Shown here: positions 34,871 through 43,013 of the stretch, piece by piece
Layout of the letters: every line of letters begins with the position of its first letter
Numbering within the stretch: the first letter of the stretch is position 1
Origin: Bradyrhizobiaceae bacterium Ga0074131
Lineage (GTDB): Bacteria; Pseudomonadota; Alphaproteobacteria; Rhizobiales; Xanthobacteraceae
Direction: 5' to 3'
NCBI GenBank assembly: GCA_001464035.1
Contig: LNEC01000012.1
Location: forward strand, 62,001 to 126,000
Length of the DNA: 64,000 nucleotides
Made by a program: the position numbers and the translations under genes
Notes under the pieces: model-generated
Database searches by the model: none
What the model was told of the DNA's origin: nothing
What the model saw: only the letters and a program-made list of their open reading frames with translations

Positions 34871-36430
34871 TCATCGCGCTCCGATCCTCTCCCACAGCCA
34901 GCGCGCCACCGCATCCGGCGACGACTCGCCGTCGCCGCCAGCGGCGCGCAGATTGGCCTCGCGCATGGAGGCGATGTCGATGCGGCCCAGCAACGGCGCC
35001 AGCGCCGCCTTTAACGCGTGGTCGTCGGCGCGCTTGGGCGCCAGCAGGACGATGGAGTCGTAGGGCGGAATCGCGCGCCTGGTGTCGTCCAGCACCACCA
35101 AATCGTGTTTCGCGATCAGCCCGTCGCTGGTATAGCCGGCGATGACGTCGACCTCGCCGGAGGCGGCCGCGGCATACATGAAATCCGGCTGCATCTGCCG
35201 CTGGGCGCGAAATGTCAGTCCGTACGCCTTTTGCAGACCCGCCCATTCCGGCCGGGAAAAGAACTCGTAATCCGCCGCCATCGACATGCCCGGGGCATGC
35301 GCGGCGAGATCGGCGATCGAGCGAATGCCCAGCGCCTCGGCGCGCCTGCGCGTCATCACCAGCGCATAGGCATTCTCGAAACCGAGTTCGCCCAGCAGCG
35401 TGATCCCTTGTTGCGCCAGCGTTGTCTTGAGTTCGGCGAGCAATTCCTCGCGCGGCTTGCTGTCGGTGCGGTGAAACTGGTTGGCCCACAGCGTGCCGGA
35501 ATAATCGACATAGACGTCGATATCATCGGCCGCCAGCGCCTCGAACACCACGTTGGAGCCGAGGCCCTCGCGCGAGCTGGCCGAAAAGCCCGCCGCCCGC
35601 AGCCGCTGCGCAATCAGCGCCGACAGCACATATTGCTCGGCAAAGGTTTTGGCGCCGACGATGATGCCCGACGGCAGACGCGCCATCGACGGCACCAGCG
35701 TGGCCACCACCAGCATCGCGATGCCGACGCCGCCGAGCGCCACGCGCAGCCGGCTGCGTCCGCGGACGCCCGCTTCGATCAGCGACAGCAACTGGTCGAC
35801 CGCGAGCGCCAGCACCGCGGCGGCAAGGCAGCCGAACAGCACGAACACCCAGTTCTGCGTCTGCAATCCCGCAAAGATGTAATTGCCGAGGCTGGTCTGC
35901 CCGATCGGGGTCGACAGCGTCGCGGTGCCGATCACCCAGACTGCCGCGGTACGGATGCCCGCCATCATCACCGGCAACGCCAGCGGCAATTCGACCTGGA
36001 ATAGCGACTGGCGCGGCGTCATGCCGACGCCCTGCGCGGCCTCGAGGATCGCGGCGTCGACGCCTTGCAAGCCGGTGATGGTGTTGCGCAGCACCGGCAG
36101 CATCGAATAGAGCGCCAGCGCCAGTACGGCCGGCAAAAAACCGAACGCGGAGAAGCCAATTCCGAACCATGACAGCGACAACGCTGCCAGCGCCAGCAGC
36201 AGCGGATAGAACAGCGCCAGCAGTGCCAGCCCCGGCACCGTCTGAACGATGCTGGCAAGCCCCAGCAGGGCGCCGCGCGGTATTGGACGATTGCGTGCCG
36301 CAATCGCCAAGGGCAGGCTGACCGCGAGCCCGAGCGCCAGCGCCGTGACGGAAACGCGGACATGATTGCCGAGATAGTCAGGCAGATGAGCCAATGCCTC
36401 GCCCCAGCGCGGATCGGAGAAGAAACTCAT
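34871..36430 (-). CDS. Osmoprotectant ABC transporter, permease fused to OpuAC-type receptor
   Basis: This 519-residue protein joins two functions. Residues about 1-220 are a BPD-type inner-membrane permease (LPLALPVMMAGIRTAAVWVIGTATLSTPIG holds the EAA-like loop). Residues about 235-519 are an OpuAC/ProX-type solute receptor starting with GIIVGAKTFAEQYVLSALIAQRL and containing VYVDYSGTLW. Such fusions bind glycine betaine, choline or similar compatible solutes. It overlaps the ATPase gene upstream by 4 bases. The start follows from the ATGA overlap at 36427-36430. Confidence 0.9.
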   Translation of the reverse strand: MSFFSDPRWGEALAHLPDYLGNHVRVSVTALALGLAVSLPLAIAARNRPIPRGALLGLASIVQTVPGLALLALFYPLLLALAALSLSWFGIGFSAFGFLPAVLALALYSMLPVLRNTITGLQGVDAAILEAAQGVGMTPRQSLFQVELPLALPVMMAGIRTAAVWVIGTATLSTPIGQTSLGNYIFAGLQTQNWVFVLFGCLAAAVLALAVDQLLSLIEAGVRGRSRLRVALGGVGIAMLVVATLVPSMARLPSGIIVGAKTFAEQYVLSALIAQRLRAAGFSASSREGLGSNVVFEALAADDIDVYVDYSGTLWANQFHRTDSKPREELLAELKTTLAQQGITLLGELGFENAYALVMTRRRAEALGIRSIADLAAHAPGMSMAADYEFFSRPEWAGLQKAYGLTFRAQRQMQPDFMYAAAASGEVDVIAGYTSDGLIAKHDLVVLDDTRRAIPPYDSIVLLAPKRADDHALKAALAPLLGRIDIASMREANLRAAGGDGESSPDAVARWLWERIGAR

Positions 36431-37227
36431 GCCGCGCCATCCCGCGGCAGCAAGGCGCCCAGCCGTTCGGCCTGCCGCCGCGGCGTGCGCAGCAAATCGC
36501 CGACGTAAGGATCGCCGCTATGAGAAAGCTGCGCCGGCGTGCCCTGCGCCAGCAATCGCCCAGCGCGCATCACGGCAATGCGGTCGGCCAGCAGAAGCGC
36601 TTCGGTCATGTCGTGGGTGATCATGACCGTGGTCAGCCCGAGCTGGCGATGCAGCTCGCGATAATCGTCGCCGAGCGCGTCGCGGGTGAGGGGATCGAGC
36701 GCCCCGAACGGCTCGTCCATCAGCACGATACGCGGTTTTGCCGCCAAAGCACGCGCAACCCCGACACGCTGGCGCTGCCCGCCCGACAGTTCATGCGGAA
36801 AGCGGTCGCGGTACAGCGCGCGGTCGAGCCGCACCAGATCGAGCAGCTCGTCCACCCTTGCTGAAATTTCGTTCGGCGGCGTGCCGACCAGTTTTGGCGT
36901 GATCCCGATATTGCCGGCGACGCTGAAATGCGGAAACAGCCCGCCGCTCTGGAACACATAGCCGATGCGGCGGCGCAATTGAATCGGATCGAGCGCGCGG
37001 ACGTCCTCGCCCTCGACCGTGAGGCGGCCCTCGTCGGCATCGATCAGCCGGTTCGCCAGCCGCAGCAGCGTGGTCTTGCCGGAGCCGGAGCCGCCGACGA
37101 TGGCGAGAAATTCACCCTCGGCGACCTCGAGCGAGACGTCGTTGACGGCCCGAACCCGCGCCGCGCCGCGGCCGCCGTCAAAACTCTTGCCGACATGCGC
37201 GAAGGCGATCAGGGGCGGGGTCGGCAT
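36427..37227 (-). CDS. ATP-binding subunit of the osmoprotectant ABC transporter
   Basis: The 266-residue ATPase has Walker A GGSGSGKTT, the Q-loop FQSGGLFPHFSV, signature [15 protein letters not shown], Walker B IVLMDEPFGALDPL and the H-loop ITHDMTEALLLADRI. It belongs to the OpuCA/ProV group, but it stops before any CBS domain, so the ionic-strength sensor present in many OpuA/OpuC ATPases is missing. The gene lies immediately upstream of the fused permease-receptor, and together they make a complete importer. Confidence 0.92.
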   Translation of the reverse strand: MPTPPLIAFAHVGKSFDGGRGAARVRAVNDVSLEVAEGEFLAIVGGSGSGKTTLLRLANRLIDADEGRLTVEGEDVRALDPIQLRRRIGYVFQSGGLFPHFSVAGNIGITPKLVGTPPNEISARVDELLDLVRLDRALYRDRFPHELSGGQRQRVGVARALAAKPRIVLMDEPFGALDPLTRDALGDDYRELHRQLGLTTVMITHDMTEALLLADRIAVMRAGRLLAQGTPAQLSHSGDPYVGDLLRTPRRQAERLGALLPRDGAA

Positions 37228-37369
37228 TTCGATACAACCTCATACTTGCGATTCTTACCTTCCTTTGGAGGGTGAAGAAACCGCCGGGCCGGAAGTAGCA
37301 CGTTGTGGCGCTTCGTTGAACTTGTCCTCACAAACCGCTAAGGCATCATCGAGACCGGGAGGGGACGCG

Positions 37370-38197
37370 GTGGACACGACACAGCCGGCGGCGGTTGCGC
37401 TGGACGACGCGACAGTGGCATTCCGTCTGGCCGATAGCCGGGTCTACACGGCGGTGGAGCAGGCCCGGCTAACGGTTGAACATGGCGAGTTCGTTGCCAT
37501 TGTCGGGCCCACGGGGTGCGGAAAATCGACCCTGCTCAACGTCGCCGCCGGGCTGCTCAAGCCCGCAGCGGGCGCGGTTCGCATCTTCGGCCAGCCGCTG
37601 GCGGGCCTCAACAAGGAGGCCGGCTACCTGTTTCAGGCCGATGCGCTGTTTCCCTGGAAGACTGCGCTCGACAACGTCGCGATCGGGCTCGAGATCAAGG
37701 GCGCGCCGCGCGCGCTGGCGCTGGAGCGCGCGCAAGGCTGGCTGACCTCGGTCGGCCTCGCTGCCTTCGCGGGCCGCTACCCGCATATGCTGTCGGGCGG
37801 CCAGCGCAAGCGGGTCGGCCTGGCGCAGGTGCTGATCCGCGACCCCAAAATCCTGCTGATGGACGAGCCGTTCGGGCCGCTGGACGCCCAGACCCGCCAG
37901 ATCATGGGCAACCTCCTGTTGGAGCTATGGAACGCCGATCGCAAGGCGGTGCTGTTCGTCACCCACGATCTCGAGGAGGCGATCGCGCTGGGCGACCGCG
38001 TCGTGATCATGTCGGCAGGGCCCCGCGCGCGCATCATCGGCGATTGGAAGGTGCCGCTGCCGCGCCCGCGCGACATCTCCGAAGTCCGCATGGAAAAGGA
38101 TTTTCACGCGCTGCATCGGGAGATCTGGGGTGTGCTGAAGGACGAAGTGATGAAGGGCTATGCCCAGTCCTCGCAGGCCCCGGCGGAGGTCGCATGA
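37370..38197 (+). CDS. SsuB/TauB-type ABC transporter ATPase
   Basis: The protein is 275 residues. Motifs are Walker A GPTGCGKST, Q-loop LFQADALFPWKTALDN, signature LSGGQRKRVGLAQVL, Walker B ILLMDEPFGPLDAQTRQ and H-loop VTHDLEEAIALGDRV. The PWKT Q-loop context is typical of nitrate/sulfonate/taurine importers. I chose the GTG at 37370 with GGGAGGGGA upstream; the open frame extends further but overlaps the divergent gene. It overlaps the permease gene by 4 bases (ATGA). Confidence 0.9.
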   Translation: MDTTQPAAVALDDATVAFRLADSRVYTAVEQARLTVEHGEFVAIVGPTGCGKSTLLNVAAGLLKPAAGAVRIFGQPLAGLNKEAGYLFQADALFPWKTALDNVAIGLEIKGAPRALALERAQGWLTSVGLAAFAGRYPHMLSGGQRKRVGLAQVLIRDPKILLMDEPFGPLDAQTRQIMGNLLLELWNADRKAVLFVTHDLEEAIALGDRVVIMSAGPRARIIGDWKVPLPRPRDISEVRMEKDFHALHREIWGVLKDEVMKGYAQSSQAPAEVA

Positions 38198-38985
38198 TGA
38201 GCCGGTCCGCCCTGCTGCTGTGTCAACTGCTCGTCGCCGTGATGTTCTTCGGATCGTGGCAGTTTTTCGCGACGGTGCCGATCTTCGGCCATACGGTTTT
38301 GCCGCCGTTTTTCTTCTCGACGCCGGTTGACGTCTTCAACCGCATCGTCAAATGGCTGGTCGAAGGTTCGATCTGGCGTCACCTGCTGATAACGCTGACG
38401 GAAGCCTCGCTGGCCTTCGTGATCGGCTCGCTGTCCGGCACCCTGATCGGGTTCTGGTTCGCCCGTCAGCAAACCATCGCCGCGATCTTCGATCCCTATG
38501 TCAAGATGATGAATGCGTTGCCGCGCGTGGTGCTGGCGCCGATCTTCGCGTTGTGGCTCGGGCTCGGCATCTGGTCGAAGGTCGCGCTCGGCGTCACGCT
38601 GGTGTTCTTCGTGGTGTTCTTCAACGTCTATCAGGGTGTCAAGGAAGCCAATGCCACGCTGGTCGACAACGCGCGGATGCTCGGCATGAGCGAGCGACAG
38701 TTGCTGCGGCATGTCTATTGGCCCTCGGCGCTGTCATGGATGTTCTCCTCGCTGCACACCTCGGTGGGTTTTGCCGTGGTCGGCGCGGTGGTCGGCGAAT
38801 ATCTGGGATCGGCGGCCGGCCTCGGCTATCTGATCCAGCAGGCCGAGGGCGTGTTCGACGTCGCCGGCGTGTTCGCCGGCATGATCGTGCTGGCGATATT
38901 CGTGGTTGCGATCGATTTCGTGGTGACCAAGGTCGAGAACCGACTTTTGGTGTGGCGGCCTAACGCGGGCGAGGGAAGGGTGTGA
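38194..38985 (+). CDS. SsuC/TauC-type ABC transporter permease
   Basis: This 263-residue protein has about six membrane helices and the EAA loop (NARMLGMSERQLLRHVYWPSALSWMFSSLHTSV), as in sulfonate/nitrate/taurine permeases. Two adjacent ATG codons (38194, 38197) are possible; the first overlaps the ATPase stop. It is the middle gene of an ATPase-permease-receptor operon. Confidence 0.9.
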   Translation: MMSRSALLLCQLLVAVMFFGSWQFFATVPIFGHTVLPPFFFSTPVDVFNRIVKWLVEGSIWRHLLITLTEASLAFVIGSLSGTLIGFWFARQQTIAAIFDPYVKMMNALPRVVLAPIFALWLGLGIWSKVALGVTLVFFVVFFNVYQGVKEANATLVDNARMLGMSERQLLRHVYWPSALSWMFSSLHTSVGFAVVGAVVGEYLGSAAGLGYLIQQAEGVFDVAGVFAGMIVLAIFVVAIDFVVTKVENRLLVWRPNAGEGRV

Positions 38986-39081
38986 GCGGGAATGCCGCAA
39001 ATGCCAAGGTTTCCCCATCTAGCCGTGTATCGCCAAGCTGGTTAGTATGCCTACCAATGCATTCCAACGCGGGGCAACGCC

Positions 39082-40107
39082 ATGAACACCATCAAGCTCG
39101 CTGGCATTATCGCGACGGCGCTGATCTTGTTCGGGGCAACCGCCCAGGCCCAGGACAAGGTCGAGAAGCCCGACATCGTGCTCGGGGTCGGCGGCAAGAG
39201 TTCGCTGTATTATCTGCCGCTGACGTTGGCCGAGCGGCTCGGTTACTTTAGGGAGCAGGGGCTCAATGTCACCATCACCGATTTCGGCGGCGGCTCGAAA
39301 TCGCTGCAGTCGCTGATCGGCGGCTCCGCCGATGTGGTGACCGGAGCCTATGAACATACCATCCGGATGCAGTCCAAGGGCCAGAACATCGCCGCCGTGA
39401 TCGAGCTTGGCCGTTTCCCGGGTATGGTGCTCGCGGTGCGCAAGAGCAAGGCGGCGCAGGTCAAATCGTTTGGCGACCTCAAGGGAATGAAGATCGGCGT
39501 CACGGCGCCGGGTTCGTCGACCAATTTCTTCGTCAACGCCCTGATCGCGCGCGACGGTGTCAAACCCAGTGACGTATCGATCATCGGCGTCGGCACCGGG
39601 CTCTCTGCGGTGGCGGCAATCCAGAACGGCGACATCGACGCCATCTGCAACATCGATCCGGTCATCACCAAGCTCGAACGGAGCGGCGACATCGTCGTGC
39701 TGGCGGACTCGCGCAACGAAGCCGACAACATGAAGCTTTTCGGCGGCAACAACCCCGCGGCGGTGGCCTATTTCAAGACCGACTTCATCGCCAAAAATCC
39801 GGTGACCGTGCAGCGTCTCGTCAACGCATTCTACAAGGCCGTCAAATGGCTCGAGAAAGCCACGCCGGAGGACATCGTCAAGGCGGTGCCGGAAGAGTAT
39901 TACCTCGGCGACAGGGGGCTCTATCTGGCGGCGGTCAAGGCTTCGCTGCCGATGTATTCCAGGACCGGGATCATTTCCGCGCAGGGGATGCAGAACGGCC
40001 TGAGCCTGTTGCTGCAGTTCGATCCCGAAATGAAGGACGCCAGGATCGATCTGAGCAAGACGTTCGACGATCGTTTCGTGAAGAAGGCGGCGGCCGGCCA
40101 GATGTAG
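39082..40107 (+). CDS. SsuA/NMT1-type periplasmic solute-binding protein
   Basis: The 341-residue protein has a signal peptide (ending AQAQ, residues about 1-23) and an NMT1/THI5-like fold: YYLPLTLAERLGYFREQGLNV, then the GGSADVVTGAYEHTIRM loop. Substrates of this family include sulfonates, nitrate, taurine and thiamine precursors. Nothing in this sequence separates them. It follows the permease by 96 bases, completing an ABC importer. Confidence 0.88.
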   Translation: MNTIKLAGIIATALILFGATAQAQDKVEKPDIVLGVGGKSSLYYLPLTLAERLGYFREQGLNVTITDFGGGSKSLQSLIGGSADVVTGAYEHTIRMQSKGQNIAAVIELGRFPGMVLAVRKSKAAQVKSFGDLKGMKIGVTAPGSSTNFFVNALIARDGVKPSDVSIIGVGTGLSAVAAIQNGDIDAICNIDPVITKLERSGDIVVLADSRNEADNMKLFGGNNPAAVAYFKTDFIAKNPVTVQRLVNAFYKAVKWLEKATPEDIVKAVPEEYYLGDRGLYLAAVKASLPMYSRTGIISAQGMQNGLSLLLQFDPEMKDARIDLSKTFDDRFVKKAAAGQM

Positions 40108-40125
40108 AATCGGCGCGGTCCGTCC

Positions 40126-40824
40126 GTGGAGCCGATCGCCACTCACCGCGTCACCACGCTCGACTTGAATGTGCACCCTTGGTCGTGGCCGTTCGCGAGC
40201 GAGCGGCGCGCCGAGATATCGGCGCATTTCGCCGGCAAGCAGCGCGAGAAGCCGGGGATCTGGAACGGCCGGCTGCTGCTCGGGCGCAATCCCGTCTTCA
40301 CCGCGACCGGCTTCCGCGCCGGCTATTTCGAGACCGATTTCGCCTCATTCCTGGCCTGGCGCGACTGGGGTTTTCCGGACCGGGATGTCTTCAACGGCTT
40401 CGGGATGGGTGCGCTGCGCTGCGCCGACGGCGCCTTCGTGCTCGGCGAAATGGGCCAGCACACGGCGAACGCCGGGCGCATCTACTTTCCGTCGGGGACG
40501 CCGGATCTCGAGGACATCAGCGCCGGCGCCGTCGACATTTCGGGCAGCGTGGCGCGCGAGGTTGCCGAGGAAACCGGACTGACCGCGGCCGACTACCGCG
40601 CCGATGCGCACTGGGATTGCGTGGTCTCCGGGGCCGCCGTCGCGATGATCCGGATCCTGAACGTCGATGCCTCGGGCGAAGCGCTGCGCGAGCGGATCGA
40701 GGCCAACCTCGCCCGGCAGTCTCAGCCCGAATTGTCCGCGATCCACCTGGTGCGCGGTGTCGGCGATCTCACCGCGGCGATGCCGCGTTTCGTCACCGCC
40801 TTCATCGAAGCGCAGTTTCGGTAA
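40126..40824 (+). CDS. NUDIX-like hydrolase
   Basis: The 232-residue protein starts with a GTG and contains the second half of a Nudix box, SVAREVAEETGLT, matching RExxEExGU. The first half (a GT…DLED stretch) is spaced longer than in the canonical box, so catalytic competence is uncertain. An N-terminal region of about 110 residues precedes the Nudix part. The substrate, if any, would be a nucleoside diphosphate-linked compound. It starts 18 bases after the receptor gene and may be read with it. Confidence 0.68.
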   Translation: MEPIATHRVTTLDLNVHPWSWPFASERRAEISAHFAGKQREKPGIWNGRLLLGRNPVFTATGFRAGYFETDFASFLAWRDWGFPDRDVFNGFGMGALRCADGAFVLGEMGQHTANAGRIYFPSGTPDLEDISAGAVDISGSVAREVAEETGLTAADYRADAHWDCVVSGAAVAMIRILNVDASGEALRERIEANLARQSQPELSAIHLVRGVGDLTAAMPRFVTAFIEAQFR

Positions 40825-40969
40825 CGTCCTTCCGGCGGTAGTGTCTCAGTGGGCATTCGTATAGGCTGATGCTTCCGCCAAGCTTGGCAATGGGGCTCGG
40901 CCGCCGGCGAGTGCTCGAAACCACCCGCTCCCGCAAGGGAGGTGGGGGGAAGAAAAGGTATCGCCTGCC

Positions 40970-41857
40970 ATGAACAACAATTCTTCGCCGTCTCTCGGCG
41001 ACCAGCTGAAGCCTTTCGTGGCGCCGTTTCGCTACGACGGATCGGGCCAGTTCCATCTGAAGTCGCACAAGACCAACGAGAAGGGCGGTCTCGACAAGGA
41101 CGGCGCCGAGAGGATTCTCGAAGCCAACCGCAAGCGGCTGAATGACTTTCAGGAGAAGCTCTACGCCCAGGACCGCTGGTCGCTGCTGCTGATCTTTCAG
41201 GGCATGGACGCCTCCGGCAAGGACAGCGCGATCAAGAGCATCTTCGAGGGCATCAAGTTCAAGCAGCCGACCAGCCACGAACTCGATCACGATTTCATGT
41301 GGCGCACCACGATCGCACTGCCGCAGCGCGGCCGCATCGGCATCTTCAACCGTTCCTATTACGAGGAATGCCTGGTGACGCGGGTGCATCCGGAACTGCT
41401 GCACAAGCAGAAGCTGCCGCCCCGGCTGATCACCAAGAACATCTTCAACGAGCGGTTCGAGGACATTTCGGCGTTCGAACGCTATCTGGCGCGCAACGGC
41501 ACCGTAGTCCTGAAGTTCTTCCTCAACCTGTCGAAGGAAGAACAGCGCGAACGCTTTCTCGCGCGGCTGGACCAGCCCGCCAAGAACTGGAAATTCTCGA
41601 TGGGCGACATCACCGAGCGCGCGCTGTGGCCGAGATACATGGCGGTCTATCAGGACATCGTCCGGCACACCTCGACGCCGCTGGCGCCCTGGCACGTGGT
41701 GCCGGCGGACTACAAATGGTTCGCGCGGGTGGTGATCGGCTCCGCCATTGTCAGCGCGCTGGAGAAGCTCGACCTGCACTTCCCGCGGGTCGACAAGGCC
41801 TCGCTGCAGGAGTTCAAGCAGGTGCGCAAGGCGCTGATGGAGGAAGGCAAGGGTTGA
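40970..41857 (+). CDS. Polyphosphate kinase 2 family protein
   Basis: PPK2 enzymes move phosphate between polyphosphate and nucleotides. The 295-residue protein has the Walker A-like FQGMDASGKDSAIKS, Walker B-like RGRIGIFNRSYYEE and the lid region SKEEQRERFLARLDQPAKNWKFS. It is a single-domain form. The family has forms using ADP or AMP as acceptor; the sequence around the P-loop reminds me of those able to use AMP, but this is not certain. No operon partner is clear; a HdeD-like gene follows after 128 bases. Confidence 0.9.
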   Translation: MNNNSSPSLGDQLKPFVAPFRYDGSGQFHLKSHKTNEKGGLDKDGAERILEANRKRLNDFQEKLYAQDRWSLLLIFQGMDASGKDSAIKSIFEGIKFKQPTSHELDHDFMWRTTIALPQRGRIGIFNRSYYEECLVTRVHPELLHKQKLPPRLITKNIFNERFEDISAFERYLARNGTVVLKFFLNLSKEEQRERFLARLDQPAKNWKFSMGDITERALWPRYMAVYQDIVRHTSTPLAPWHVVPADYKWFARVVIGSAIVSALEKLDLHFPRVDKASLQEFKQVRKALMEEGKG

Positions 41858-41985
41858 GCGGGGGTGGCGCAACGAAAGAAGTACCCCTGGACGGTCCGAT
41901 CGTTCCGGCGAAAGCCCGGGTTGCATTTGGGCGATGGCGGATTACGCTGGATGGGCGCCGTCCAGCCATTCGAGAGGAGTGCCCC

Positions 41986-42573
41986 ATGACCACGGTCCAG
42001 ACTGATCGTCAACCCGGAACCGGCCTCGGGTCGGCCATGGTGCATGCGCTGGCGAAAAACTGGTGGTTGCTGCTGTTGCGGGGCATCGCGGCGATCGTGT
42101 TCGGCGTGCTCGCCTTTGCCTGGCCTGGCCTGACGCTGTTGACGTTGATTCTGTTCTACGGCGCCTTTGCGCTGGTGGACGGTGTGCTTGCGATCGTTGC
42201 CGCCATTCGCGGCGGCGCGCCGGCGCCGCGCTGGTGGCTGGCGATCGTCGGCCTGCTCGGCATCGCGGCGGGACTGCTGACGTTCCTGATGCCGGGGCTC
42301 AGCGCGCTCGTGCTGCTGTTCTTCATCGCCGCGTGGGCGATCGCGACCGGGGTGATGCAGATCATCGGCGCGATCCAGCTGCGCAAGGAGATCGACAATG
42401 AGTGGCTGCTGATCCTCGGCGGCGTCATCTCGGTGCTGTTCGGTATCGGCATGATGCTGGCTCCCGGTGCGGGTGCGCTGGCGCTGGTCTGGGTCATCGG
42501 CATCTACTCCGTCATCATGGGCGTGATGTTCGTCGCGCTGGCGTTTCGGCTGAAAAAGCACAGCCATCCCTGA
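41986..42573 (+). CDS. HdeD-family membrane protein
   Basis: The 195-residue protein has about six hydrophobic helices, with repeated W-x-x-L-L-x-R-G-I-x-A-I/x-x-G motifs (WWLLLLRGIAAIVFGVLAF, WWLAIVGLLGIAAGLLTF, WLLILGGVISVLFGIGMM). These are the three two-helix repeats of HdeD/DUF308, named after an acid-resistance gene of E. coli. Function in this lineage is unknown. ATG 41986 with GAGAGGAG upstream is a strong start. Confidence 0.88.
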   Translation: MTTVQTDRQPGTGLGSAMVHALAKNWWLLLLRGIAAIVFGVLAFAWPGLTLLTLILFYGAFALVDGVLAIVAAIRGGAPAPRWWLAIVGLLGIAAGLLTFLMPGLSALVLLFFIAAWAIATGVMQIIGAIQLRKEIDNEWLLILGGVISVLFGIGMMLAPGAGALALVWVIGIYSVIMGVMFVALAFRLKKHSHP

Positions 42574-42782
42574 TGCCGGGGCGCGACCGGGTGGCTCGAT
42601 GATGATATGATGGCGCGAGAGAAACTTGCCTGGGTGAGAGGGTGAAAGTAGGTCAGCCCGCCTGACTAGTTTTTGGCATTGCGGCACCCCGTATTTCTCG
42701 TTTAGAACTACCATGAAACGCCGTCCCGGCAACCTTCTGTCAATGGTTTCGGCTGAGGATGGCGCTTCCCAAGGGTCCGGCA
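42574..42782. other. Upstream part of the leuA leader region
   Basis: Nothing coding is evident. A TTGGCA at 42673-42678 could be a -35 element, but no matching -10 stands out. AAGGG at 42771-42775 is the ribosome site of the leader ORF that starts at 42783. Confidence 0.4.
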
Positions 42783-42911
42783 ATGCTGATTCGCAGCGAA
42801 AAGTACGGAGTTCGGGGGGGAGCGGCGCACGCCGACCGTCCCCAGGCGATTCCGGCTGCGTCACTGCCCACCCTGCTTCTCGGCGGGCTTCTGCTTCTTA
42901 TCGGCCCCTGA
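42783..42911 (+). CDS. Leu-rich leader peptide upstream of leuA
   Basis: A 42-codon ORF with a good ribosome site (AAGGG at 42771-42775, 7 bases before the ATG) ends in a Leu cluster, LPTLLLGGLLLLIGP and stop, eight Leu in 15 codons. It ends 102 bases before leuA, and its last codons fall in one arm of a competing hairpin. This is the expected design for leucine-responsive attenuation of the first leucine-specific gene. The N-terminal two thirds are unusually long for a leader peptide and are not Leu-rich. Confidence 0.75.
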   Translation: MLIRSEKYGVRGGAAHADRPQAIPAASLPTLLLGGLLLLIGP

Positions 42912-42948
42912 GGGCCGTCTGGGCGGTTGGCGCCTGGGCACTCAGGGG
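42903..42948 (+). promoter_or_regulatory. Alternative hairpins in the leuA leader
   Basis: GGCCC at 42903-42907 pairs with GGGCC at 42912-42916 across the leader stop codon. Overlapping it, CCCCTGAG at 42905-42912 pairs perfectly with CTCAGGGG at 42941-42948. The two are mutually exclusive, so ribosome position on the Leu codons would decide which forms. No T-run follows, so the final effect may be through Rho or through leuA translation. Confidence 0.55.
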
Positions 42949-43013
42949 TTGCGCGAGATCACCAGACCCCCTCGGCGCTCGAACGGCAGCGCACCAGCTA
43001 AAGGAATTTCCCG

